Assembly: GCF_000003815.2 (NCBI RefSeq)
Contig: NC_049990.1
Coordinates: 3,256,438-3,320,437, forward strand
Length of the DNA stretch: 64,000 nucleotides
DNA from: Branchiostoma floridae
Taxonomy: Eukaryota; Chordata; Leptocardii; Amphioxiformes; Branchiostomatidae
Reading direction: 5' to 3'
Each line of letters starts with the position of its first letter. The first letter of the stretch is position 1. Position numbers and translations under genes: made by a program. This document shows positions 1 to 12,800 of the stretch, piece after piece. The notes under the pieces are model-generated. The model had not been told where the DNA came from. It saw nothing but the letters and a program-made list of their open reading frames with translations, and did not search any database.

Positions 1-305
1 TGACAAATCGTGACGAATCGACGCCAGTTCAATAATGTTTTCGTTACTATTCTTGAAAGACAGGAATCAGAGGGGCCCTGTGGCCATATATGCCCTGGCA
101 ATGTAGATCCTCTGGCAAGCATAAAAAGTCTAATTGACCATAGCCAGGGATGCTGTTGGGTCACATGTGGCCACAAATGTTTTTGGCGCGGATGTCATTC
201 ATAAAATTAAGGTAGTGTGGCCTTAGGTGCCGAAAAGAAACTGTCATTCGTGCTTGCCCACACCAAATCAAAAGCAACAGACACAAATCTAATAATATAT
301 TGTAC
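1..305. other. Non-coding stretch downstream of the UPA exon, with a dispersed repeat
   Basis: This should be intron of the minus-strand ankyrin/ZU5/UPA gene, because the exon at 306-882 ends at a GT donor in phase 0. Bases about 95-190 resemble 54340-54420: both carry 'gatcctctg.caagc', then 'attgacc', 'agggatg' and 'tgtgg.caca' in the same order, so this is probably a dispersed repeat. I see no exon here. Confidence 0.5.
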
Positions 306-882
306 CTGTTTTAAAGGCTCATACGGCACATGGATTGGGAGCTGGCACAGGAACTTTGGCTGCTCAAACCCTTTTGGGGGCTTTTCCTTGACTTTTTCAA
401 GTGCCTTCCTCGCACGAGCCGCCATTCCTTGCTGTTTTGTGACTTCCACGCGTGGCAGGGAGAAGAATGCAGCTATTCCTTCACCATCTAAACCCGGTTG
501 GCCATTCGAAGCCATGACTTGCATGTGGAGTCGGTTGCTTTGCTGACTGTGAAAGGTAAGTTGATGCTTCGTTTCGTTGCTCCCTAAGCCAAATGCAACT
601 TCCACGTTACCCACCAACTTTATTTCTACTCTTTGTCCTTCGAACAGATTCACTGTGCCAGAAGGCAATGGAGCCTCATAACCCTCCTCCATCAGGCTTG
701 CGCGTTTCTCGCTGGCAATGTCAGTCAGTGTACATTCTATAACGACTTGTTTCATGTTGTTCTTCCGCTGCAGTAGTATGAACTGTACGGAGCGATTTTG
801 AAGCCATCGGCAGAGCTTTAATGGGATTGGTCCTAGCTCTTCTGGGCCCTGGTAGATGTCCTTGACAATGATTACAATCCAA
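306..882 (-). CDS. UPA-like domain exon
   Basis: 577 bp, phase 2 to phase 0. Begins WIVIIVKDIYQGPEELGP, continues through LCRWLQNRSVQFILLQRK, DIASEKRASLMEEGYEAPLP and NLFEGQRVEIKLVGNV, and ends in a basic stretch (ARARKALEKVKEKPPKG) then HVPYEPLKQ before the donor 'cag|gtacaa'. This matches the UPA (UNC5-PIDD-ankyrin) module in position and character. The next exon lies outside the window. Confidence 0.7.
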
Positions 883-3800
883 CTGTAAAATGAAACATAC
901 GATTGCCTTGGGTGATTAGTAGTTTCCTTAAAAATGCTAAATAGATGCTTAGTGTAAACGTCCACACATTTCGACTGATAGAACTGAAAGAGGTCTTGTC
1001 AGCATTGTTTGTTATCAATGACATAGCATCTGATCTAAAACAGTAGTATATCTTGTAATTTTCTTACAACTTCATCTAAGTTTCTGATAACAAAATTAGA
1101 AACTTACCTGGTACAATGGCTGACTTCAAACTCGACAAACTCGTCAGACTCCCGGGGGTTACTGTTATCAGTTTCATCTAACCAGTCTTCAGTTCCTTTC
1201 TCATATGACATCACTTTCAATTTAGTGTCCCCCTCATGTCCAATGTCCATGTTACGATTAGGATGTGGGACTCGTACTGTGGCTGGTTTTTGGAACTGGA
1301 CTGCAGATCCCGAGTCAGTTTCCACCTTGACTATCGGGCTGGTGCTGACAAGACCGCGGGAAGACTCGTCCTCTGCCTTCAAGCCCTCAACTGCTCTTTC
1401 TGGAACTTCTTGCACCTACAATTAAAATAAACCATAATGATTGTTATATCAGTTGTACTAACATAGTACATTCACGTACACGTATATTAGATTAACCTTA
1501 TATCATATCTCTATCACATCGCTGTATATCATAACAACAATGTATTTAGCAATAAAAAATGAAAAAAAATGCTTGCATCCATGATATGATTTGCACTATC
1601 TATCGAGCCAGTCACATTGGCATTTAACCGATTCTTTAGTATTTTCCACCTTACATAGAACTAAATGATTAGCAACATATCGGCTACCGATTGGCACGTA
1701 TCTATCACCAACTTTGATGAACATGGCTTACCCAGGTTTACTTACTGGCATACTGGTATGATTGAACAGCATTTGCACTTGGTTCAACTTGTCAAATCCT
1801 GACCTGTATATTGATCTGTGTTGGTGTGGTCACAGCCTCTTCTGGGAAGCTGATTTGTACCGCAGGTTGCGTTGATGACGTCAGAGTGCACTCCTCAGTA
1901 GACACCGTAACCTTGTCCTGTTTGAGCTGACTGACGACGACAAAGGTGGTAGAATGGTCCACTGATACCGCAACCTTGTCCTCGCTCTAAAATGAGACAA
2001 GAAAGGGAAATAAACGTTCAGCTATTATGAAGGACCATTCGATGTATTCCACAATAGTTGTCTGGGTAGAATATGTAACATCTACTGGCCAAATAAGATC
2101 AGTAATGAAGAACTGTATAGAAAAACGAACACAAGACAGTTGTCTACTGAAATTGCCATCAGAAGACTAAAATGGTTGGGCCATGTTCTGCGGATGTCAG
2201 ATGACCGTATCCCCAAAGTTGCTCTACGTTGGGCCCCTGAGGGGAAGAGAAAACGGGGACGCCCTAAAACTAAATGGAGACGTACTGTGGCTAAATACCT
2301 AGCGGCCATTGGGATCCCCTGGGATGCTGCTCAGCCCCTAGCACAGAACAGACCCCAGTGGAGGAAACTTATCACAGCCTTATGTCCCACATGGGATGAA
2401 GAAGATAAGTAAGTAAGTAAGTCAGTATTATTAAGGACAGCCTTTCCGGTGCCAGTAGTCTTTCCAATGGCAGATTCATATGTTCACCCACGTACAGCCA
2501 AAATCATGTAGGATTTGCCCTTTTAATCAATTTCACAATGTGTGTTCACGTACTACTTTAGTCGTCTTAAGGTCCGTCCATTGTGACCTATCCCCAGTGA
2601 CCCACACGACAGCCTCTCTGGCGCCACCTAACGAAGTGTTGTTGTACGTCATCTGCGCAGTAACAGGTTGGTGGAAGGTTGTTCCGGGCGGACCCAACTC
2701 TATGACGTCACTCACTAGCATCTCGCCGTCCTTCAGGGGAAGACTGACGTCGTTGGGGTTGATGACCTGACAGGTAATTTCTGTTTCCATGGTAACGGCC
2801 CTATGCGGCACAGTGATGGTACAAGACGCAGTTCGTAGTTCACCTCCTTCTGGACCCAAGTTGCGTACGATGCGTCTGTAAGGGCTGTGGCAGATAATAG
2901 AATTCTACTGCATATGAAAAAAAATTTACAGAGGAACTTACAAGAGTATCAATCGCACAAAATCCGGCTCTCATTAATACATTTTGATAAATATCAGCTT
3001 GTCCAGTAGATGGTAATGGCAAAAACGCACTTTTTTACGTTTTCTAAAAGTAAAGTATTAAAGTTTTGAATAACAATTTTTGCTTTTCTCTCCAAGAAGC
3101 ATATGGATGAATTTTGTTATGAAGTTGATAATAGATACTATTTGCAGATTTGTGCTCACCCAGCCGCCATCACTGTTGCAAAAAGCTTGAGAATGCTCTT
3201 CCTTCCCTCCTGGATGCGAACAGGAAGGTCCCAGAATGAAACATCAATACATTCTGCTGCTATGTCCTTCGGAGTCCTTCCATTCTACACAGAAACAGCA
3301 GACAGTAAAATAAGACATCAATTGTCATTTTCAGATAAACGTTAGATATTCTATAAACAATGATTGATGAAATGTCCCTTGAAAATTCGAAATTCCCTGA
3401 AAAAATATATTGTAAATGCACACATCAGGATCACATAAATCTTTCGTCATGTACTTACACGCTATACATTAGTTTGAATACAAGCATATACAAACCTGCT
3501 GACCATCTGACATAGTGTACCAGTTTTCAACACATACAAAAAGTTTGTTCAGAGCTTGTGTGTCTTTGACATAGAGATATTCAATATTATTCATAGAGAC
3601 CCTGGTTAACATGATGAAAGCGCATGGGATCTGATAAAATGTAAGAAAACCATTAATCTTTACCTTATCCGTAATGTCTACCCGTGCTCCAGCCTTCAGG
3701 AGAAGTTCAACAACATCAACATGTCCTCCTGAAGTTGCCTCGTGAAGGGGTGTAGCTTTCCGCTGTAATAAAAGGAACAGTGGCGTGGCTTTATACTGAA

Positions 3801-6800
3801 ACAGCAACAACAATGTTGGTATTACATCAGATCACAGTATATTATATCATTCTATACTAAATAATCATATGTAAGCTCTTCCAAACCATAATGGTAAAAG
3901 TTAGATATGCCTAAGATGCAACATTTATGCATGGCAATCGCCTTCGGTAAGCAACAACCCTTACCCGATCCGTAATGTCCACCCGTGCTCCAGCCTTCAG
4001 GAGAAGTTCAACAACATCAACATGTCCTCCGTAAGCTGCCTCGTGAAGGGGTGTAGCTTCCCGCTGTAATAACAGGAACAGAGGTGACATTTCATGGTAA
4101 GAGAAGTCTATCCCCATCATCCTGATAGATTCATATCAATATATATAGCTATATCAATCATCTGTAGTAAGTTTAAGTCCTTACTTCATTCCCGCTGTCC
4201 ACTTAGCTTGTTCTTATGACTAACCTTAAAATGACGAACATGTCAATTACATGTAGAAAATATTGACTCTTACCTTATTTCTACTGTCGACCTGTGTTCC
4301 AGTTTTCAGGAGGAGTTCAAAAACTGTTCCAGTCTTCAGGAGGAGTTCAACAACAACAGCATTTCCCTTTTCAGCTGCCGCGTGAAGTAGTTCATGCTGT
4401 TACCATGAAACGAAGATGATATTAGATCATTATCAGAGAACAACAACAAAAATCTGACGCACAAACAACTCATGCAGCTGTAGTAAGCATCAGCCCTTAC
4501 CTTAATCCAGCTGTCCACCCGTGCTCCAGCCTTCAGGAGGAGTTCAGAAACACCAAGATGTCCTCCTGAAGCTGCCTTGCGTAGTGGTGTGGCTTCAAAC
4601 TGTAATAACAGGAACAGATATTACGTTAAAATAAGAGAAGGCTGTCTACATTATCACTAACCATGCATGAAAAGTAAGCAACAACGTAACACTTACCCAA
4701 TCCATACTGCTCACATATGCTCCAGCCTTCAGGAGGAGTTCAGCAACACCAATATGTCCTTTTTCAGCTGCAATGTGAAGTGATGTCTTTCCATCCTGCA
4801 AAAGCGAGAAACAGAGATGCCATTGCATAGTAAGAGAAGGTTATCCTCATTTTTATAGTTAACGTTGTTTCAAATTGTCACATCATATAAAGATTGTTTG
4901 GAATCTTCTTTGCCACGACCCTAAAGCACGCCTTTGGTACCGTAACAAGGAAATATGTAGTACGTACAAAAACAGATGGCAAGCTATTCAACCCCAGCCG
5001 CCTTAGGGCAAAAACAAAGGTACACGAAGCTCTGATCAGAGACCTACTGGTTGCTGATGACACCGGACTTGCAGCTCATACAGAACAGGGACTCCAGTCC
5101 CTGGTTGACCGCTTTTCTCAGGCATGCTAGGACTTAGGTCTGGTCATCAGCTTCAAGAAGACAGAAGTGTTGGGTCAGGGCGTAGAGGCACCATCAGCCA
5201 TCACCATCGTTACGAACTGAAGATTGTGAATCACTTTACATACCTCGGGTCCACCGTCAGTAGCAATCTTCCTTTGGACAGGAGGATTGGATCTCATCAC
5301 TCGAGTCTGGAAGAACCCCAAACTATCTGTCATGACCAAGATGGACGTGTACAATACTTGCGTCCTCAGCACACTTATCTATGCGAGCGAAACGTGGTCC
5401 ACCTATGCCAAGCGGGAGAACGGGCTAAATAATGCCTTCCACATAAAGTGTATTCTTCGCATCCTGGGCATACCATGGAGGGACAGTACTAAAGTTCTGT
5501 CTCGTTCTGGCCTTCCAACCATGTTCACCTACTACGCTATCTGGCTATAGGCCATTTCAATTGCATGGGGGATGCTTGAATTCTCAAAGACCTACTCTAC
5601 GGAGAACTGATCTCAGGAAAGAGAAACACCGGACGGCCACCGCTGCGATTCAAAGATGTCTGTAAAATTGAATTAAGGGCTCTTGATATTGACACAAAGC
5701 ACTGGGAGGACCTTGTAAATGACAGGTCCAACTGGAGATGCACACTGTCCAGGCAGCTAAAATCAGGAGAAACCAGACTGATGCGCATGGCAAAAGAAAC
5801 GTGGATCCCGAGAAAAGACCTTGCAGCTAACAGATGTGCCCCATGTGACAGAGACTGCCATTCTCGTATAGGACAGTTCAGCCATAGTCGAAGCTGTAGG
5901 GCTGATATCAATTAGTTTTATTGCCAGAAGGAGGCCATATGGATACATTATGTCATGTGCGATTAACACTTATAATACGTGACATTCAGCACTCAAACAC
6001 GCCATCACCTGTAGAAAGCATCAACCCTTACCCTATCCCTACTGTCAAACCATGCTCCTGCCTTCAGGAGGAGTTCAACAACACCAACATGTCCTCCTGC
6101 AGCTGCACCATGAAGTGGTCTGTCTTTATACTGTAACAGAAGGCCTAGGAGAAATAGTGGTGTTTTACATGGTAGGAGAAGCTTATGCACATTTTCATGA
6201 CTAACACATTTTTAAAATTATAACATGATATTGCATTGTATTATCTTAAATTATCATAAGTAAGTCCATACAAACTTAGCCTGGGTACCATCCTATTTCT
6301 ACCGGGGCTCCTTACACTCGCTACCCACAAAAACACATTTTAGGGTAGCGAGTGTAAGGAGCCCAGTTGAAATAGGATGGTACCCAGGCTAATCCAAACT
6401 CTGATGATAAACCTTAGATATGCCTAGTTCAACAAGAACGTATCTCCATGAAATATTCTGGTTATACATAATCTATGCTTGGTTATATGTACCTTTGAAC
6501 AACGGTATCTGAAGGGGGTGGTTATGTGTACCCTTGACAACCGTTACAATGTTGATAGTCAAACTATTTACCACTTAGAAGAATTATGACACTTTTGCAT
6601 TGATTATGGAAATTAAGGACTTAATTGGTATAATTTGTATAAACTATATCATCATTTTTCATGGCGATAAGAACATCAACATGTCCTTTTAAAGTAACCC
6701 AGTATGGGACCGGTGAGGTGAGGTGAGTAGCAACAGGAACAAAGATAAAAGTATACGGTAAGAGAAGGCCATCTCCATTTTCATAACTAGCATTTTCAAA

Positions 6801-9800
6801 TCATCATATCATCTGATATTATTACCTTTGCTAGAAGGTTATGTTTTTTGATAGCGTCTGTGCGCGTGCCTGTATGTATGTATGTATGTAGTTGACCAGC
6901 ATAACTCCAGAATGCATAGATGGATTTATATTTGGTACGTAAATAGTTATTGATGAAACCTTGAAACGATTAGATTTTGGGCTCCCTAGCGGCTTGCTAC
7001 GATACTGCCGCGGATTTTCCGGGTTCTCGAGTTCTGGACATGCAATGGTTTGATTTTTGAGTGGTATAACGTTATAGCTCTTGGGACAGAAAGTAAGTGG
7101 TGTAACTTTCGGCCCCTTGCGACTTTTTTGGAATTGCAGGAACAGGAGGCTTTAAACCATTGAAAAGAATGTCTTGGTGGGATTTTATGTTGAATCTGGG
7201 CAGTTTTGGTTTTGTAGTGGCTGCTTAGAAAATGACCTTTCTTCATCGAGGAGGGGAGGGTGTGTGTGCACCTCCTTGAGATAGTGGTATCATCGCCAGA
7301 GTATTGCTGTTTTGAGCCTAAAGAACCGATCCAAGGGTTCCGATTAGGGAGGAGGGGGTCTATCTGCAGACTAGCCGTAACATTGTTATTGTGTAGTCAC
7401 CCCTGATGATAAACACTAATTGCTTGTGAATAATCAAACATGTCAATCATCTGTAGTACGCACTGACCCTTACCATGTCCCAACTGTCAATCTGGGCTCC
7501 AGCCTTCAGGAGGAGTTCAGCAACACCACCATGTCCTCCTCTAGCTGCATTGTGAAGAGGAGTGGCTCCATACTGTAACAGAAGGAACAGCAATGTACTA
7601 CATGTCATAGGAAGCCTATTTTCATCTTCTTAATCAACACTTAATGGAGTAATCAGTAAACATGCGTGGCCTTCAAGAATAAAACATAATAGACACAAAA
7701 TCACCTGTAGTAAGCATTCACCGTTACCCGATCCCTACTGACACCTGCGCTCCAACTTTCAGGAGAAATTCGACAACACCAACATGTCCTCGAAAGGATG
7801 TTAACCGCCACTACGGGGGCAATAAAATCGTACGACGATGGAGAAACTTTGAACAAAATCCATTTCAGCTCTATCTATCGTTATAGGACGCTCCCCGATT
7901 TACTATGATTACCTGCGATTGACGCAGGTACGCTCTTCTGACCTCATCGTACGATGCACTACGCGCTTTGTGACCACGGCCTTATATAAACTGTATCTAA
8001 ACTATTGCTTCCGATCCCCCCCCCCCCCTCCGACTTACGACGCACTGTGCTTATACTGCGCATCGCAAGGAATCGCAAGGAATCGTACGCGCTTTGTGAC
8101 CGGGGCTTAAGAAGAGGTGGTCGCTTTGACAGGTTTGACTGTAATGCCTTTTACATGACGTTTATACTTCGCATCCTGAGCATACCATGGAGGGACAGTG
8201 CTAAAGTGCTGTCTCGTTCCGGTGTTCTAGAATTTTGGGCCCCCCAGAATTCTACGGCCCCCTGGTCACGTGACCAACATTTGGCATGCGGGGGCGTGGC
8301 CTAAAAACTACGAAGGCCCACAAGAACATTCCTCATATACACCGGCTGGCAGCAGAAACAAGCCTGTCGTCACATGTGTATCTGTACTGAGGGCCAACAT
8401 TGTGACATTGTTGAGTCTTAATTATGTGGAAAATGGTCCCCTGGACACAGAACACTGGGAGGACCTTGCAAATGAGAGGTACAACTGGAGATGCACATTG
8501 TTCAGGCAGCTAAAATCAGGAGAAACCAGACTGATGCGCATGGCAAAAGAAAAGTGGATCCTGAGAAAAGACCTTGCAGCTAACAGATGTGCCCCATGTG
8601 ACAGAGACTGCCATTCTCGTATATGATTGTTTAACATAGCCGAAGCTGTAGGGCTGATATCAATTAGTTTTATACCAATTAAGTCCTTAATTTCCATATG
8701 GATACATTATATCGTGTGCGATTAACACTTATAATATGTGACATTCAGCACTCAATCATGTCCATCACCTGTAGAAAGCATCAACCCTTACCCGATCCGT
8801 ACTGTCCACCCGTGCTCCAGACTTCAGGAGGAGTTCAACAACACCAACATGTCCTCCTGCAGCTGCACCATGAAGTGGTCTGTCTTTATACTGTAACAGA
8901 TGGAGAAATAGTGGTGTTTTACATGGTAGGAGAAGCTTATGCACATTTTCATGACTAACACATTCTTAAAATTATTATTGCATTGTATTATCTTAAATTA
9001 TCATAAGTAAGTCCATACAAACTTAGCCTGGGTACCATCCTATTTCTACCGGGGCTCCTTACACTCGCTACCCACAAAAACACTTTTTAGGGTAGCGAGT
9101 GTAAGGAGCCCAGTTGAAATAGGATGGTACCCAGGCTAATCCAAACTCTGATGATAAACCTTAGATATGTCTAGTTTAACAAGAACGTATCTCCATGAAA
9201 TATTCTGGTTATACATAATCTATGCTTGGTTATATGTACCTTTGAACAACGGTATCTGAAGGGGGTGGTTATGTGTACCCTTGACAACCGTTACAATGTT
9301 GATAGTCAAACTATTTACCACTTAGAAGAATTATGACACTTTTGCATTAATTATGGAAATTAAGGACTTAATTGGTATAATTTGTATAACTAAATCATCA
9401 TTTTTCATGGCGATAACAACATCAACATGTCCTTTTAAAGTTACCCAGTATGGGACCGGTGAGGTGAGGTGAGTAGCAACAGGAACAGAGATAACATTAT
9501 ACGGTAAGAGAAGGCTATCTCCATTTGCATAACTAGCATTTTCAGATCATCATATCATATGATATTATTACCTTCGCTAGAAGGTTATGTTTTTTGATAG
9601 CGTTTGTGTCCGTGGCTGTATGTATGTATGTAGTTGACCAGCATAACTCCAGAATGCATAGATGGATTTATATTTGGTACGTAAATAGTTATTGATGAAA
9701 CCTTGAAACGATTAGATTTTGGGCTCCCTAGCGGCTTGCTACGATACTGCCGCGGATTTTCCGAGTTCTCGAGTTCTGGACATGCAATGGTTTAATTTTT

Positions 9801-12800
9801 GAGTGGTATAACGTTATAGCTCTTGGGACAGAAAGTAAGTGGTGTAACTTTCGGCCCCTTGCGACTTTTTTGGAATTTTTAGGAACCGGAGGCTTTAAAC
9901 CATTGAAAAGCATTTCTTGGTTGGATTTTATGTTGAATCTGGGCAGTTTTGGTTTTGTAGTGGCTGCTTAGAAAATGACCATTCTTCATCGAGGAGGGGA
10001 GGGTGTGTGTGCACCTCCTTGAGATAGTGGTATCATCGCCAGAGTATTGCTGTTTTGAGCCTAAAGAACCGATCCAAGGGTTCCGATTAGGGAGGAGGGG
10101 GTCTATCTGCAGACTAGCCGTAAAATTGTTATTGTGTAGTCACCCCTTGTGAATAATCAAACATGTCAATCATCTGTAGTACGCACTGACCCTTACCATG
10201 TCCCAACTGTCAATCTGGGCTCCAGCCTTCAGGAGAAGTTCAGCAACACCACCATGTCCTCCTCTAGCTGCATTGTGAAGAGGTGTGGCTCCATACTGTA
10301 ACAGAAGGAACAGCAATGTACTACATGTCAAAGGAAGCCTATTTTCATCTTCTTAATCAACACTTAATGGAGTAATCACTAAATATGCGTGGCCTTCAAG
10401 AATAAAACATAACAGACACAAAATCACCTGTAGCAAGCATTCACCCTTACCCGATCCCTACTGTGCACCTGTGCTCCGACTTTCAGGAGAAATTCGACAA
10501 CACCAACATGTCCTCGAAAGGATGTTAACCGCCACCTCGGTTCTCCTAAAGCTGCCTTGTGAAGAGGTGTAGCTTTATTCTGTAACCACGTAAGACAGTG
10601 TTGGACAATATTGCAATATGAGTAAATGGAAGCTATACGTAATAGTCATACAACGTTCAGTGTATGATATCAAAACTCAACGTGACTAATGTTAATTTAA
10701 CTTAATAAAACCAGATACCAGGGAGCCCTCTCACAAGTGAAACATCTTACCTGTGGCCTGGCGCAGGGCACGAAAGTCGGTTCTATTGTCCATGTAAATA
10801 GGATCGCCGACAACATGCAGTCTCAGTCGTGGGGGTTTATGGATGACTGAAACCTTATTGAATCAAGACTGATAGCTTACCCACCCAAACCTCAGGATGA
10901 TCTTAAAAAAACCCTCTACGTGGACTGAATCCAACAAAATGAAATTAAACCCAGGCAATTGTAAGGCCATGCAGGTGTGCTTTGTCAGGAACCCACCCCC
11001 ACTACTTGTTCTCACTATTGGCGGTCGTGAACTCGAAGTTAGATGCTTAGGGGTAACCTTCCAGTCTGACCTAAAGTGGGACACGCATGTTGTAGAAATG
11101 ACTAAAAAATGGAAGCAAAGGTTGTACCTCCTATGTAGGCTGAGGCAGTTTCAGCTACCCACACAGGACTTGCTTACAGTCTACACATGTTTTGTACGTC
11201 CGGTTCTGGAGTATGCAACCCCCTATGGCAGCTGGCTTAACCAACAGCCAACGGAAGACGGTAGAGAGCATCCGAATAGGTGCGTGCAACTAAGATCATC
11301 CTTGGCAACAACTTCCACAGTTATTCTTCAGCATGTGAAGCTCTACGACTCCAAACTCTCGAGGACCGCCGTACCACGCTGTGTTTAAAGTTTGCACAGA
11401 AACTGTACAAGTCTGAACAGTAAAAAATACAGACATTGGTTTCCACGACTGCGGAGAGAGATAAGTGGCAGGGGTACTAGACAGAACACAAAACTTTGTA
11501 TTTGTAGCAAACTTGGTTCCTGAAACGAAGCTCATTAGTTCCTGTAATCAGTCAAGTTCTTCACCGTCGTCATTTATTGTAAGAACATCAATTACTAGTT
11601 GGTTTTGTGGACTTTTCCTCAGACGTCGCACACAAATACACCCCGAGCATCGTTAGTCGTACAGAATTGACTCCTCATCCTAGAGAAGTGCGGTTATGCC
11701 GTCCTAATTCAATTCTAAGTTAGTGGAAACTGATTTCTTAGTGTAGCACGTTCGGAGTTTATTTTTCGTACTTGCGCATTTGTTGTCACAAGGACGTTAT
11801 ATAGAACATAACGTCCTTGATTGTCATTATGAGTGTTGGAGACTTGATTATTTATCACATTTATTTAGCCCTGAATAGTATTTTAGGACAGAAAACGTGA
11901 TAGTTGGAAAAGTTGTGATAACTTGGAATTTAGCTGTTATTTCAATAATTGTCTATATTCTAGTGAAATAATGTGATAGTGGGGTACTAACACATTATTT
12001 CACTAATAGAGACATTCTGTATATCTCTTTACTAGTAAAATAATGTGATAGTGGGGTACTTACACATTATTTCACTAATAGAGACATTCTGTATATCTCT
12101 TTCAAGTAAAATAATGTGATAGTGGGGTACTAACACATTATTTTACTAATAGAGACATTCTGTATATCTCTTACCAGTAAAATGATGTGATAGTGGGGTA
12201 CTAACACATTATTTCACTAAGAGAGACATTCTGTATATCTATTACTAGCAAAATAATGTGATAGTGGGGTACTAACACATTATTTCACTAAGAGAGACAT
12301 TCTGTATATCTATTACTAGCAAAATAATGTGATAGTGGGGTACTATCACATTACTTCACTAATAGAGACCATCTATATATATCTCTTACTAGTAAAATAA
12401 TGTGATAGTGGGGTACTCCTAGTTGGATGCGCTATATGTCACGAGTACAGCTCCGCGTCATGTCTTGAATGAATGAATTCATGAATGAATAAAGGAATGA
12501 ATGAATGAATGAACGAATGAATGAGGGAAGGAAGGAAGGAAGGAATGAAGGAAGGAAGCAAGAAAGGAATGAAGGAAGGAATGGCTGAATGACACTTCCT
12601 CGCATATTCAACTGGCATTTTTCTTGCCTTGCAACGAATTGCAAACAGATGTATGGCTTGTTTATTCACCACTGACTTGGTCAAGCAGATGTAAGCGCCC
12701 CAGTCTGTGCAGATTTTGCGCCTTTTTTCGTCTTTTTCCTTCTTCCGTAAAACTCAACGACCTACATTTTTTTGTGCAAAGTTACAACAGGACTGTAACA

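Larger units (their letters stand above)
5440..10535. repeat. Tandem duplication of about 2.4 kb, two copies, carrying ankyrin exons and retrotransposon debris
   Basis: Copy 1 spans about 5440-7811 and copy 2 about 8142-10535. The offset drifts from 2702 to about 2724 because of small indels. Both contain the same LINE 3' fragment, one YKDRPLHG ankyrin exon, the 115-bp foldback element, the 'ataactccagaatgcatag' block, and one YGATPLHN ankyrin exon. Copy 2 alone has an extra insertion at about 8229-8440. Copy 1 alone lost half of its last ankyrin exon. Confidence 0.85.

Noticed and set aside
11960..12420. CRISPR-like array (71-bp periodicity)
   Set aside because: Units are repeated over their whole length without variable spacers, mirrored in inverted orientation at 17.4-17.9 kb, and lie within a eukaryotic intron.
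12432..12690. Open frames rich in Ser-Phe-Ile-His (and mirror ones at 15105-15296)
   Set aside because: Produced by the CATTCATT tetranucleotide tract in the foldback arms. No start context or homology.
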